A stretch of DNA of 64,000 bases from Bacteroides faecichinchillae JCM 17102. Lineage in GTDB: Bacteria; Bacteroidota; Bacteroidia; Bacteroidales; Bacteroidaceae. The notes under the pieces are model-generated. The model had not been told where the DNA came from. It saw nothing but the letters and a program-made list of their open reading frames with translations, and ran no database searches. Each line of letters opens with the position of its first letter. Position 1 is the stretch's first letter. Below, piece by piece: positions 1-10,432 of this stretch. The stretch spans positions 1-64,000 of the forward strand of contig NZ_BAKK01000008.1 of assembly GCF_000614145.1 (NCBI RefSeq), read 5' to 3'. The position numbers were made by a program, and so were the translations under genes.

Positions 1-4
1 AGTA

Positions 5-700
5 ATGGGTAGAAAGAATCCTATTTTATTGAGTGTTATTATATTTATAAGTATAATATTTAATGCATGTTCTTCTGCAGAGGAATATGATTTGCCAGTG
101 GATCAAGATTATCTTGATTTTGTCGATGATGATTTTTATGAAATGCAAATTGGTGTAATAGAAAAAGCAGCAGAACGTATGGATAAATATGTGCATTATC
201 AGAATGGCCAGTATGTTATGGTATCTTGTGATCCAGTTCATCTTAATTTATCCCGTCGTTTATATGATTATATGATCACTTTAATGAAGCAACAAAATAA
301 AGAACTTGATCGAAGTGATAATTTATATCAGATGAGTGAAAAGTCGTTTATGCGTATTGATAGTATTCCATTAGCTGTAACTAAGCTTAAGACAAGAAGC
401 GAAACTATAAATGGTGGAATAAACAATGCTGTCGTCGAAATTACATGGTACGCAACATATGTACATATATATATATCTAACGATACATTGAGATATTCTT
501 CATATTTATCAGGTGCTGCAGCTGCCATAGCCGCAGGCTGTCCTGATGGTACCGCAACTAAGGCTGTTGCCTTGGCATGTGGACTTGGATCTGTAGCATG
601 CACTATATTAAAAGATGAATACCCTAATGGTGTAATTGTTTCTTTGATTCATCCATTACATTCTTCTGGCTGTATTCCTTATTCATTACAAAGTCAATAA
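5..700 (+). CDS. Small lipoprotein with Ala/Gly-rich hydrophobic C-terminal segment, unknown function
   Basis: This 231-aa protein begins with a lysine/arginine-containing hydrophobic leader ending in a lipobox-like FNAC, so Cys22 is the likely lipidated residue. An acidic stretch follows (residues 25-45). The middle has no motif I recognise. Residues about 168-202 form an Ala/Gly-rich hydrophobic segment containing SGAAAAIAAGC and ACGLGSVAC, unusual for a lipoprotein and similar in composition to the membrane-active segments of small bacteriocins. The next gene starts 3 nt after this stop and encodes a small membrane protein, so the two are probably co-transcribed and functionally coupled. 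The region is clearly AT-rich. The gene starts at the window edge, so its promoter is outside. Function unknown; the bacteriocin comparison rests on composition only. Confidence 0.7.
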   Translation: MGRKNPILLSVIIFISIIFNACSSAEEYDLPVDQDYLDFVDDDFYEMQIGVIEKAAERMDKYVHYQNGQYVMVSCDPVHLNLSRRLYDYMITLMKQQNKELDRSDNLYQMSEKSFMRIDSIPLAVTKLKTRSETINGGINNAVVEITWYATYVHIYISNDTLRYSSYLSGAAAAIAAGCPDGTATKAVALACGLGSVACTILKDEYPNGVIVSLIHPLHSSGCIPYSLQSQ

Positions 701-703
701 GCT

Positions 704-955
704 ATGAAAAAAATATTATCTATAATTTATCTAATTACTGGATATCTTATTCTTGCATACGTTTTAAGGGAGATGAGTCTTGAGATTATATGTTTTAGTC
801 TTTTAGGTATATTTTTTATTGCATCTGGTATTTTTTATGTTATCTCAGATTATAACATTCATCAATTATCTTGGTTTCATAAACGAACAGGGTTTCTGTA
901 TTTGTTATTTCTAATACCAGTACCAATTTTTATATTTCTATTCCGAACCCTATGA
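704..955 (+). CDS. Small integral membrane protein, partner of the upstream lipoprotein
   Basis: This 83-aa protein has three hydrophobic stretches (about residues 3-21, 28-47 and 63-81) separated by short charged loops, including an HKRTG turn. It is therefore predicted to be an inner-membrane protein with almost no soluble part. The start codon lies 3 nt after the stop of the upstream lipoprotein, which suggests translational coupling. Size and topology are those of small immunity or accessory membrane proteins, but no family is recognised. A hairpin about 100 nt downstream probably ends the transcript. Confidence 0.65.
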   Translation: MKKILSIIYLITGYLILAYVLREMSLEIICFSLLGIFFIASGIFYVISDYNIHQLSWFHKRTGFLYLLFLIPVPIFIFLFRTL

Positions 956-1054
956 CTTGTTTAACAAATTAGGAATTAAAAAAGAGTGTCTTTCCGAATT
1001 CCTTGAATTATATAATTGGGTGAATTCAGTAAATATTATTTTTAGCAAATCCAT

Positions 1055-1092
1055 AAAGAGGGTGTCTGAAAGCTTTTCGGACACCCTCTTTT
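1055..1092. terminator. Bidirectional intrinsic terminator
   Basis: A 12-bp perfect stem (AAAGAGGGTGTC at 1055-1066, GACACCCTCTTT at 1080-1091) is followed by T-rich sequence on the plus strand and by TTTATGG on the minus strand. It lies between the convergent small-membrane-protein gene and the SusD gene and can serve both. Confidence 0.85.
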
Positions 1093-1197
1093 ATATGAGT
1101 AAATTGATACCACCTGAATGATACAATTTCTATCGTGAGTTACTCAACACAACTATAATAACTAGATTATCTAAATAATCGTATATTAATTTTATAC

Positions 1198-2540
1198 TCA
1201 ATCCATTAAGTTAGGATTGGCACTGGTTGCACTTAGTGGGATTTGTATTGTATAGCGAACATCATCTTGTTGTAAAATGATAGTTTGTTCATTAAATACT
1301 TTCTTAATTTCTGGTCGCGTAGTACGACGTAAATCAAACCAGCGATGACCTTCGAAAGCCAATTCACGAGCACGTTCATTCAATATTTCCGTGATCAAAT
1401 CAGCTTGATTCATATTGTTTACTTCAGTTTCTTTATGCTCGAATGCAGTTGGAGTATATCGTTTTTCCATTAGTTGTAACAAACGATTACGTGCTTCTGG
1501 TAACTTATTTAGATGAGCAGCAGCTTCTGCTGCATTCAGGTATAGCTCCGAAGTACGGAAACTGCATTTGTATTTACTAGTTCCATCATTTTTTATAATA
1601 GGATAATTACCATCTGCATTTACTACGTCAATATATTTTGCGAGACGAAGGTCACCCTCTTGGAACATTTGTACAAATGCTTCTGTAGCCTGTGAAGCTT
1701 TGAGTGTGCTATTATTGTATATGTTTTCATAAGCAGTAATAGATTCAATCGACTCATAAAGATTTGGCATTTTGAAATCGGGACTATTGTAATCTTCTAA
1801 TGCCGATTTTTGTGCTAATAAACGTTCGGCTGTATCATAAGCAGTTTTCCAATCGCCTTTATAAAGGCACACTCGTGATTCAAAAGCGTCTACAGCTAAA
1901 GTAGTAAAACGATAATTATAACCTGTTTCCCATTCTGTCCGATTGATGAACTTACGTGCATTTTCAATATCGGAAAGAATGGATGTATATATCTGTTCTA
2001 CTGTATTGCGGGTTGGTAACTCTTCTAAATCAAGTGTTAGTTTCAAAGGAATTGCTTTTGTTTCCGGTGCTCCCTCTTTGGTATATGGTTGCCCAAAAAG
2101 ATTGACTAGTATAAAGTGCATATATCCTCTCATAAAATAAGCTTCTCCAACCAGTTGGTCAATATCCCCCTTGCTACCTTCTGTAATATCATTTTGCTTA
2201 TTTATAATAGCATTGGCATAATAGATATTTTCATAATATGAAGACCAGCCAAATTCGGTTCCGGAAGGATTGTTGGCTACCCATCTCTCAATGTCTCTGT
2301 AGGTACTTTGATCAAATTCATCATTCCGGATTGTAATATCACCTGTACGCATGTCACAAAGACTTCTATCTATCAATCCATTAGAATAGACAGTAGTATG
2401 AGTGCTCTGTATTCTTCCAATGTATTGGGAATTACTTTCCCTGTGGGCTGTATGTCTAAAAAGTTACTGCATGAAGTTATAATAAGACTTCCGGCAAACA
2501 TGAAGAATATATATAATTTTTGAATTTTATTCATATTCAT
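1198..2540 (-). CDS. SusD/RagB-family surface lipoprotein (one frame disruption)
   Basis: SusD-like substrate-binding lipoprotein, cell-surface partner of the SusC porin encoded 14 nt upstream. Read from ATG 2540, it starts MNMNKIQKLYIFFMF and has a lipobox around ITSC, then the family opening NFLDIQPTGKVIPNTLEEY. Helical TPR-like regions follow (GEAYFMRGYMHFILVNLFGQ; SELYLNAAEAAAHLNK), and the protein ends in the usual NPNLMD. The reading frame shifts near 2398: after EEYRAL one base appears to be missing (CATACT for probable CATGACT), and the rest continues in the next frame. With that base restored the protein is 447 aa, normal for the family, so I read it as one gene. Substrate is not evident; the protease upstream suggests peptides or glycoproteins, which is inference only. 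Confidence 0.88.
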
Positions 2541-2554
2541 GATTGTTTTTTAGT

Positions 2555-5500
2555 TTAAAAGTTAAGACTGAGATTGAATGTAAACGATTTAGCTATAGGA
2601 GTAGAATAAAGGTTTCCCATTGATTCTGGATCCATATAATTTTTGTAGCTGGAACCGAAAACAAACAGATTACGTCCTTCCAAAGCAACTGTTGCTCCAT
2701 GAATGCTGAACTTACGTAACCATTCTTGTGGCAATGTGTATGCTAATCGTATGTTCTGAAGTCGTACGTAGCTAAGACGTTTTACCCATAAATCGAGGTT
2801 TCTGTAAAGTGCTCTCTCGTTTCCGAATAGATAATAGTCAGCTGAATAATTATTTCGGTTAAGTAAAGCGGGAAATTGTCCATTTTTGTTTTCTGGTGTC
2901 CATCTATTGAGAACATCTCGGTTTGCATTATGTCCCGGATCAAAATCAACAATATCATATGAAGGACTAGTACGAACGTGTGCTCCAAGATTATAAGCAA
3001 AGTTGAAACTTAACTCCCAATTACGGTAGTTGAAAGTATTGATAAATCCTCCGGTATATGGTGCTTCAGTTGTTCCAGCAGATGTGTATAAATCCCGTTG
3101 GAAATCAGCTCTTTCATTATATGAATAGTAGCCGATGCCACTTTCATCATACATATCGAAGAGCGTTTCAACATTGACTGGTTCGGAACTATCTTTTGGA
3201 TAGATTAATATACGTCCTGTTTCAGGGTCTACTTTGCTTTTGATAGCGAAAATAGTACCTACTGGATATCCTTGCAGTCCTGGAGTTTTTTCATCTGAAG
3301 CGGTTAAGACTTTCAATACCTTATTATAATTATATGCGAAATTGAATGTAGTATACCACGAGAAATTGCGTGTAGTAATGTTACGTGTTTGCAAATTTAC
3401 TTCTACACCTTTATTCTCCATGCTTGCCCAGTTGATTGTCATACTTTCAAAACCATTCTCCAGAGGTAGATTTTTTTGACCAATAAGATCTGTTCCTTTA
3501 CGATAATAATAGTCTACACTAAGATTGATAGCAGAATTGAGTATGGAGAAATCAATTCCAGCATTGTACGAAGCTGTTTTTTCCCAGCGTAATTTGTCGT
3601 TAGGAGCGCCGGAAATTTCAATATTGGTTTCTGTATTGCCCGGTAGTATAGTTTGGTTTTTGTATATCCCTACAAGGAATGGAGAGGTGTTTTTGTCTAT
3701 ATTTCCTTGCAGTCCGTAGGATAATCGCAGTGACAAATTATCCATCCAATTCTTAGCAGATTCAAGGAATGATTCATTAGAAATACGCCATAAACCACTT
3801 ATAGAATAAATAGGCAGGAATCTATATTTCTTGTCTACTCCAAAAAGATCAGAGCCATCCATACGGATACTTCCTCCTAATGTGTAACGTTTCATTAAAG
3901 TATATGAACCATTTGCATAAAAGGACGCAAAAGCGTTTTCAATATAACTTTTCGTATGTAATGGATAAGATTTGGCTTGGTCTTCATCTTTAAAGATGAG
4001 AGGTTTTGTTGTAAGTGTTTTTGGATCATAGCCGTATGCATTGGAGGTCAATGACTCATACCAGTTTTTTCGAATTTCGGAACCAGCCATAATCTGAACT
4101 TCATGAATATCTTTAAAGGTTTGATTCCATTCTCCTTGTACTTTCCACGTTACTTGTGATGTTGTAGAGTTAGTTGCTTTATGCATTCCTCCTTCAGGGA
4201 TGACATATTTATATACCTGTTTACGTTATCCCAGTATTGGCTGCCTTCACGCAAATTACGAGTTGTAAATGTGTTGTTTCCGACATATTGTTCCAACCCT
4301 GCCTGTTCCCATTGCAGACCAACTTGAGATGATAGTTTCCAGTGGTCATTGAAGCGTAAATCTGCACTAAAGATTGCATTAATAGCAGTCGTTAGTGTTT
4401 CCTTACTTGTATTAGCTCTTTCTTCAAAAATGTTAAATCCTTGCTTAGGATTGGGAATATTACTGCTTGAAATATCATAATCATATAAATAGTTTCCATC
4501 TGAATCGAAAGGTTTCAGATATGGATTGGCTGTGCGAGCATAGTAGATAGGATTAGCATAGCCATATTTATCTGTTACATAATTTGTATTCTTTCGGCGG
4601 TTAGCAAAAAGGGACATACCAATTTTTAACATATTATTTGCTTGATAGGAGGTTTTGCTTGTCAAATTGAAACGACTCATACTTACTCCTGGGACATTAC
4701 CATCTTCTTTTGAGTAGCCAAGTGAATTGTAGTATGTAACTTCTCGCTTCCACCTGAAATACTAAAATTATAATCTTGTGTGAAAGCGTCTCTAAACAAA
4801 ATGTCATTCCAATCTGTATTGATTGTTTTTAATTGGTTAATCGCATTTTGTGCTTCAGCTGTTAAACCGTTCCAACCTTTTTCCTGATAGGTATCAAATA
4901 AATTATATTGTTTTAATATGGAAGCTACACCTCCTTTCTGATAGAAAGCTGGAATTCCTAGAATTGGATCTGCTGGTTCTTTCATTAATTCTAGCTCTAA
5001 GTCGATCTTCTCTTGTGAGTTAAGTAGGTTTAATCGGGAAGTATCAAGGTTTGGGCTATAAGTCAATCGCGTGTTGAAATTAATTACGGGTTTCCCTGTT
5101 TTTCCTCGTTTCGTAGTCACCACAATCACACCATTTGCAGCACGTGCACCATAGATAGCTGTGGCTGCTGCGTCTTTCAAAATAGTAATACTTTCAATAT
5201 CGTTGGGGCTGAGTCCGGCGATTGAAGATTGTTTCATATCAACGATATTATTATCATTGTCTCCTAAGCTGGGAATATCCGTTCCTTCCAAAGGAATCCC
5301 ATCTAATACCCACAAAGGATCTTGAGTTCCATTCAAAGAAGCAGTTCCACGAATACGAATACGTGCCGGAGATCCCGGAGCACCGGAAGTGTTGGTAACT
5401 GCCACACCGGCAATTTGTCCGGCTAATGCCTGATCGATACTTTTTGCAGAGCCTAACATGGCATCTGTTACGTCTACTTTAGAAATAGCAGCAGTTAATT

Positions 5501-5888
5501 TTCGGCGTTCCAATTCCTGATAACCTGTAACTACTACATCTCCTAATGTATGTGATGACGTTTGGAGTACAATGCGGTAATCGTTTTTTCCGGTTTGTAG
5601 TTTGATTACCTGCTCTTCGTATCCGATATAGCTACAATGAATATTTGTTATATTTTCGGGAACGGAAATAGAAAACTTTCCATCTAAATCAGTAATAGTA
5701 CCTAAAGAGGTTTCAGAGGCACCGGCTTTTTGTAATTCGTCGGAGGGTACAAATATAGAAGCACCGATCAATGGTTGATCATCTTCACCAGATACTACGA
5801 CACCTGTGATAGTGCGATTGTTGGCACCAGCCATTGCCAGCGCGTTTGCGAGAAAGCATATAAGTATGCACAAATGTTTTTTTTCCAT
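2555..5888 (-). CDS. SusC/RagA-family TonB-dependent outer-membrane transporter (two frame disruptions)
   Basis: TonB-dependent oligomer importer. In order: a signal peptide ending near LAMAGA, a CarboxypepD_reg-like domain (ITGVVVSGEDDQPLIGASI), a plug domain with the family segment LAGQIAGVAVTN and the sequence IYGARAANGVIVVTTKRG, then a long beta-barrel ending in NLSLNF. The frame breaks twice, near 4734 (SGGSEKLH, then the other frame YNSLGYSKEDGN) and near 4188 (SSLKE, then GMHKATNS). Each is explained by one missing base. Restored length is 1111 aa, typical of SusC. It lies 31 nt downstream of the metalloprotease and 14 nt upstream of SusD, so one operon. If the shifts were real the transporter would be dead; the pattern across the window argues for sequence error. 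Confidence 0.9.
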
Positions 5889-5919
5889 TAATTGTAGATA
5901 TGCTTAAGTTAATATTTTC

Positions 5920-8556
5920 TTATTTGATTCCCAGTGCAGTATTGATACGCAATATCATATCTTCGTAATGATATCGTGTTGCAGTATCAGAAGTGCTGAG
6001 ACGGTTCTGCAAGAGTTTCTTGATACGTAATAATTCTCCGCGTTTTACAGAAATAGCATCTGAGATACGGTTAAGTTGGCTACCATAAAAATTCAATACT
6101 CGTGGAGCACCCATCCGGCTTTCTTCGTGCAGAGTACGCTGTTCGGCAGCATGGCAGCTACAAAAAGAAGTAGAATGATCGAGTAAGAAATGTTCGTCAG
6201 CCAGTTTCTTATTGATTTTAACCGCTTCGGGCTCTGCGGCTGCTGTAAGTAAAGCATCCAGAAAGTTTTTCTGTAAAGAGCGTTCCATCACATCTGGAGT
6301 TCCTCCCCGTTCGGTAACACCGAAAATGTTTTTGTGAAGCGCATCCATAAATTCTACTACTGTAAATGCTTTCTTGCCATTTACAGACTCATTTTCGATC
6401 ATACGCATCAATCGATTGTTACCTAGCAGATCCCAAAGGATATATGCCTGCGCATTTTTCAATATTTGTGTAGGTGCGTTCTCTTGTTTACCAACCGGAG
6501 TCTTACGAAGTAAATATGTATATTGTCCAACTTCCGTATCAAACAACCATTTGGGATAAGTCAGTACTTCGTCCATCAGGAACTTCAATGAAGCTTGTTG
6601 TTTCTCTTTTTCCACAAATGTATATGTCTTAACGCCATCACCTACTGTCGTATTTTCAATATAGATACCACCAATATTAGTCAGTACATGATACAAGTAA
6701 TTGTTCCATTGATTGATAACAGCGTAATATAATCGTGACGCGTCTTCATACGTTTGTCCTTTTTCTCCGGTAGTAGTCCATTGGAGAATTTGAGGAACGA
6801 TACGTTTTAGATTTTCGATACCGAGTAGAGAAGAACGAACCGGATCATCTCCTAAATCTTCATTCTGCGCACGCGGATCAACAGCATCACGTATATCTTG
6901 TGCTTCACTATACTTGTAAAGGCGGTCTGTATGCTTACTCAGGAAATCGAACAGAAGATTTTTTTCTTCCTCCGGAGTATTTTTACCATACCAACGATAC
7001 CCATATTCAATAGCAAATTGGTCATAAGGGCCAATATGTGGAGAAAGGACTTTAACTCCATCTCCCGGTTGAGCGATATAATTGAAACGGGCGTAATCCA
7101 TGATCGATGAAGCGGTGGAGTTCATCTTGGATGTGAATGACTCAGAGCGCAGAGAATCTGTAGGGAATGCAGCTGATCCCATCATATTATGGCGCAGACC
7201 TAGAGAGTGGCCTACTTCGTGACAAGCCACAAAACGGATAGCGTCACCCATCAGAGAATCAGGTAATTGTACGCTACGTGCTGCCGGGCAGACTGTTCCG
7301 GTTTGTACAGTGATCCATTCGCGTACCATGGAGAGTACATTGTGCCACCACATGATGTCAGCTTCTAGAATTTCTCCTGAACGTGGATCAAGGATGGAAG
7401 GTCCCATAGCGTTCTTTTTTTCTGAAGCTGCGTACGTTATTACAGAGTAATTAACGTCATCCATATCAATTTGCATACTGTCGGTAATCTCCTTGGCAAT
7501 AATTGCATTTTTGAACCCTGCTTTTTCAAAAGCGGCTTGCCAATCTTCGATTCCCTTTTTTATATAAGCACGCCATTGATAAGGTGTTGAGTTATCTATA
7601 TAAAACACGATAGGTTTAGCCGGTTCTACGAGTTTCCCTTTTAGATATGCTTCCCGATCTTCCGGTTTAGGTTCTAGGCGCCAACGAGTGATATAGTGTT
7701 TGGTATCGGTACCTTGCTGTGTATCACTGAAACTTAATAGTGGATTAGTAAAGTATCCTACTTTCTGATTGTCGAAGCGTCCCATCATTGGAATCTCCGG
7801 TAACAAAAGGATAGATGAGCTGACCTCTACAGTTACATAAACACTAGTTGTTCCTTCTGTGACTTTAGTTGTCAATTCCGAAGTTGCTACTACATTGTTC
7901 GGGAAAGACTTCACAGAAAGAATACGTGAAAGGTTTTTGATGGCTGATGTTCCTAAATTAATATTTGTGAATACATTATTAATGCTGGTTTCTGTTCCAT
8001 CATAGATATCATTTACTTTAATAACCAAAGCTGTAGAATCCTGATTAATTGCTTCAATTTTGAATGCAGCGATCAAGGGAGAGATAAAGTTATCTTTCAC
8101 CGATTGATAGATAGCATCAGTTTTGGGAGCTAAAGGTAAAGGGCGTTGCTGACGAAACATTAGTTTTTTGCTGGCTTTGTCCCATTCAGCGCTGATCATT
8201 TGATTTTCATAATTTACCCCACGGTTTACACCAGCTTCATTCAGCTCTGCGGGTACACGTTGTAGCTTATTGACCACTAATAGGTCACGACCTAACAAAG
8301 AGGTAGGAACTTCGAAATAAAAATCATTTTCTTTCTGGTATACAGTAAACATTCCTTTGGAAATTTTACTGCCTTCTACCAACTTTTCATAGTCTGTTTT
8401 TGACTTTTCTTCCTGTTCGGGCTTCTTCTTTTTTTTCTTCTTGAACCAACTCGCTTGTTCTGCGACCGAGGATTCTGCTGATGCCATGTGGGGGCATACA
8501 ACACCTAGCAGTACGCAGGCAACCACTGTTGCCATTACTCTCTCATAAATTCTCAT
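5920..8556 (-). CDS. Zinc-dependent metalloprotease (DUF5117/DUF5118-type), exported
   Basis: This 878-aa protein has a signal peptide (cleavage near PHMASA) and a lysine-rich patch (WFKKKKKKKPEQ) right after it. The zinc site HEVGHSLGLRH spans residues 446-456 and fits HExxHxxGxxH, with SIMDYARF downstream as a probable Met-turn, so it belongs to the metzincin-like Bacteroidetes proteases with DUF5117/DUF5118 regions. It is the first gene of an operon with SusC and SusD, and a Bacteroides -7 box precedes it. Known architecture of such loci suggests the enzyme cuts a protein or peptide that SusC/D then binds or imports; that link is inferred from context. Acting in the periplasm or at the surface cannot be decided; no lipobox was seen. 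Confidence 0.88.
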   Translation of the reverse strand: MRIYERVMATVVACVLLGVVCPHMASAESSVAEQASWFKKKKKKKPEQEEKSKTDYEKLVEGSKISKGMFTVYQKENDFYFEVPTSLLGRDLLVVNKLQRVPAELNEAGVNRGVNYENQMISAEWDKASKKLMFRQQRPLPLAPKTDAIYQSVKDNFISPLIAAFKIEAINQDSTALVIKVNDIYDGTETSINNVFTNINLGTSAIKNLSRILSVKSFPNNVVATSELTTKVTEGTTSVYVTVEVSSSILLLPEIPMMGRFDNQKVGYFTNPLLSFSDTQQGTDTKHYITRWRLEPKPEDREAYLKGKLVEPAKPIVFYIDNSTPYQWRAYIKKGIEDWQAAFEKAGFKNAIIAKEITDSMQIDMDDVNYSVITYAASEKKNAMGPSILDPRSGEILEADIMWWHNVLSMVREWITVQTGTVCPAARSVQLPDSLMGDAIRFVACHEVGHSLGLRHNMMGSAAFPTDSLRSESFTSKMNSTASSIMDYARFNYIAQPGDGVKVLSPHIGPYDQFAIEYGYRWYGKNTPEEEKNLLFDFLSKHTDRLYKYSEAQDIRDAVDPRAQNEDLGDDPVRSSLLGIENLKRIVPQILQWTTTGEKGQTYEDASRLYYAVINQWNNYLYHVLTNIGGIYIENTTVGDGVKTYTFVEKEKQQASLKFLMDEVLTYPKWLFDTEVGQYTYLLRKTPVGKQENAPTQILKNAQAYILWDLLGNNRLMRMIENESVNGKKAFTVVEFMDALHKNIFGVTERGGTPDVMERSLQKNFLDALLTAAAEPEAVKINKKLADEHFLLDHSTSFCSCHAAEQRTLHEESRMGAPRVLNFYGSQLNRISDAISVKRGELLRIKKLLQNRLSTSDTATRYHYEDMILRINTALGIK

Positions 8557-8593
8557 TGTTTTTTTCGATTAATTAAAAATAAGAAACAGCCTA

Positions 8594-8629
8594 CAAAAAT
8601 ACGAATATAATTCATATGTTACTTTCAAA
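8594..8629 (-). promoter_or_regulatory. Probable promoter of the metalloprotease-susC-susD operon
   Basis: On the minus strand, TATTTTTG (plus 8594-8601) matches the Bacteroides -7 consensus TAnnTTTG. A TTTG (plus CAAA 8626-8629) lies upstream with 24-nt spacing, slightly longer than the usual 19-21, so the -33 assignment is weak. Confidence 0.45.
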
Positions 8630-8697
8630 ATGAGAGATAAATACGAAAAATAAAAGAATTATTAACTAGTATTCGGTATATCATTCGCTTCGGGACA

Positions 8698-8729
8698 TTT
8701 CGTAATCTACTTAAAATAGTGTACTTTTG
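8698..8729 (+). promoter_or_regulatory. Promoter of the M23 peptidase gene
   Basis: TACTTTTG at 8722-8729 fits the -7 element, and TTTC at 8698-8701 lies 20 nt upstream in the -33 position. The predicted start is only about 10-20 nt before the coding region, so the leader is very short. Confidence 0.6.
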
Positions 8730-8746
8730 TAGAGTTTTTAAAATGT

Positions 8747-10407
8747 ATGTGTTATATGAAACAATATATTGCTGCCTTTTTGCTTGCTTGTTGCATTCAA
8801 GGGTATGCGCAAGAGAAAAAGCAAGTGACTTTTACGCCGCCTTTCGATTTCCCTCTCACTTTAAGCGGAAATTTTGGAGAAATCCGTACCAATCATTTCC
8901 ATGGAGGATTAGATTTTAAGACGGGAGGAGTGATCGGTAAACCTGTACATGCCTTGGCTGATGGTTATATTTCGCGTATCCGCGTCACTAATGGTTCAGG
9001 ATATGTACTTGATGTTTGCTATTATAATGGATATTCAACTATAAACCGACATCTAAGTGTTTTTCTTTCTCCTATTGCCGAAAGAGTGGAAAAGCTTCAG
9101 TATGAAAATGAGAATTGGGAAGTAGAGATTATTCCCGGACCAGAAGAATACCCTGTAAAAGCCGGACAACCGATCGCTTGGAGTGGGAATACAGGATATT
9201 CGTTCGGACCTCATCTCCATCTGGATGTATTCGAAACAGAATCGGGTGAATTTATTGATCCTATGCCTTTCTTCAGAACGAAAATAAAGGATACGCGTGC
9301 GCCTAAGGCGGATGGTATCATGTTATTCCTCAAGCGGGTAAAGGTGTAGTAGCGGGTAAGCAGGAGAACTTAACGATCCTACCGAATCATGAACAGCCTG
9401 TAGAAGCGTGGGGTATAATTGGTACAGGTATTAAAGCGTATGATTATATGGATGGCGTGAGCAATCATTATGGAGTATATTCCGTAGTACTTTCAGTAGA
9501 TGGAAACGAAGTATTTCGTAGTACTGTAGATCGCTTTTCCCAAAATGAAAACAGAATGATTAATTCCTGGACTTATGGACAATATATGAAATCTTTTATT
9601 GATCCGGGAAATACTTTACGTATGCTAAAAGCTTCAAATGGAAATCGTGGTCTGATCACTATCGATGAAGAACGGGATTATCAATTCTTGTATACTTTGA
9701 AAGATGTTTTTGGTAATGCCTCCCGTTATCGTTTTACAGTACGTGGACGAAAACAACCGATTCAACCGTTGGAATATCAGGATAAATACTTCTTTGCATG
9801 GAATAAAACAAATTTTCTGCATGAACCGGGATTGAGTCTGGCTGTGCCGAAAGGGGCGTTGTATGATGATGTGAATCTTCATTATGAAGTAAAAGCGGAT
9901 AGCGGGGCTATTGCACTAACTTATCAGTTGAATGATGAATCGACACCTCTTCATGCCGGTTGTGAATTACGAATTGGATTATTGAAGAAACCATTGGCAG
10001 ACACTACAAAATATTATATAGCCTCAGTTACTCCCAAAGGAACAAGATACAGTGTGGGTGGTATATATGAAAATGGATATATGAAAACAAATATCCAGGA
10101 GTTAGGTACTTATACGGTAGATATTGATACTGTTCCGCCAGAGATTATTCCTATCAATAAGAATCAATGGGCAAAAAATAAAAAGATTGTTTATCGATTG
10201 AAAGATAAGGGTACGGGAGTCTGTTCTTATCGTGGAACGATTGATGGAAAGTATGCGCTTTTCGGACGTCCCAATATTGTTAAGTCTTATTGGGAATGTG
10301 AGCTCGATCCGAAATATATCAAGAAGGGAGGGAAGCATATTGTCGAATTTACCGTAACTGATAATTGTGGTAACAAGACCATTTCTCGGGAAAGTTTTAT
10401 CTGGTAA
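8747..10407 (+). CDS. M23-family (LytM) metallopeptidase (one frame disruption)
   Basis: Exported peptidoglycan-endopeptidase-like protein. After a signal peptide (MKQYIAAFLLACCIQGYAQ) comes the LytM core: NHFHGGLDFKTGG, where the H and D are zinc ligands, then GYVLDVCYYNGYSTINRHL and GPHLHLDVFE with the HLH motif. The C-terminal two thirds is a beta-rich extension with no catalytic motif. The frame shifts near 9328: MLF continues as PQAGKGVVAGKQ only if one C is restored (TTCCT for TTCCCT). Restored length is 553 aa. ATG 8756 gives a cleaner signal peptide than ATG 8747 and may be the true start. The C69 dipeptidase follows 25 nt later, so the two probably share a transcript. Confidence 0.85.
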
Positions 10408-10432
10408 TTATTAAAAATGTGAATCATATATT

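Noticed and set aside
1198..5888. SusC and SusD as true pseudogenes
   Set aside because: Motifs and restored lengths are intact, and the same one-base pattern affects unrelated genes, so sequence error is the simpler reading. It cannot be excluded from sequence alone.
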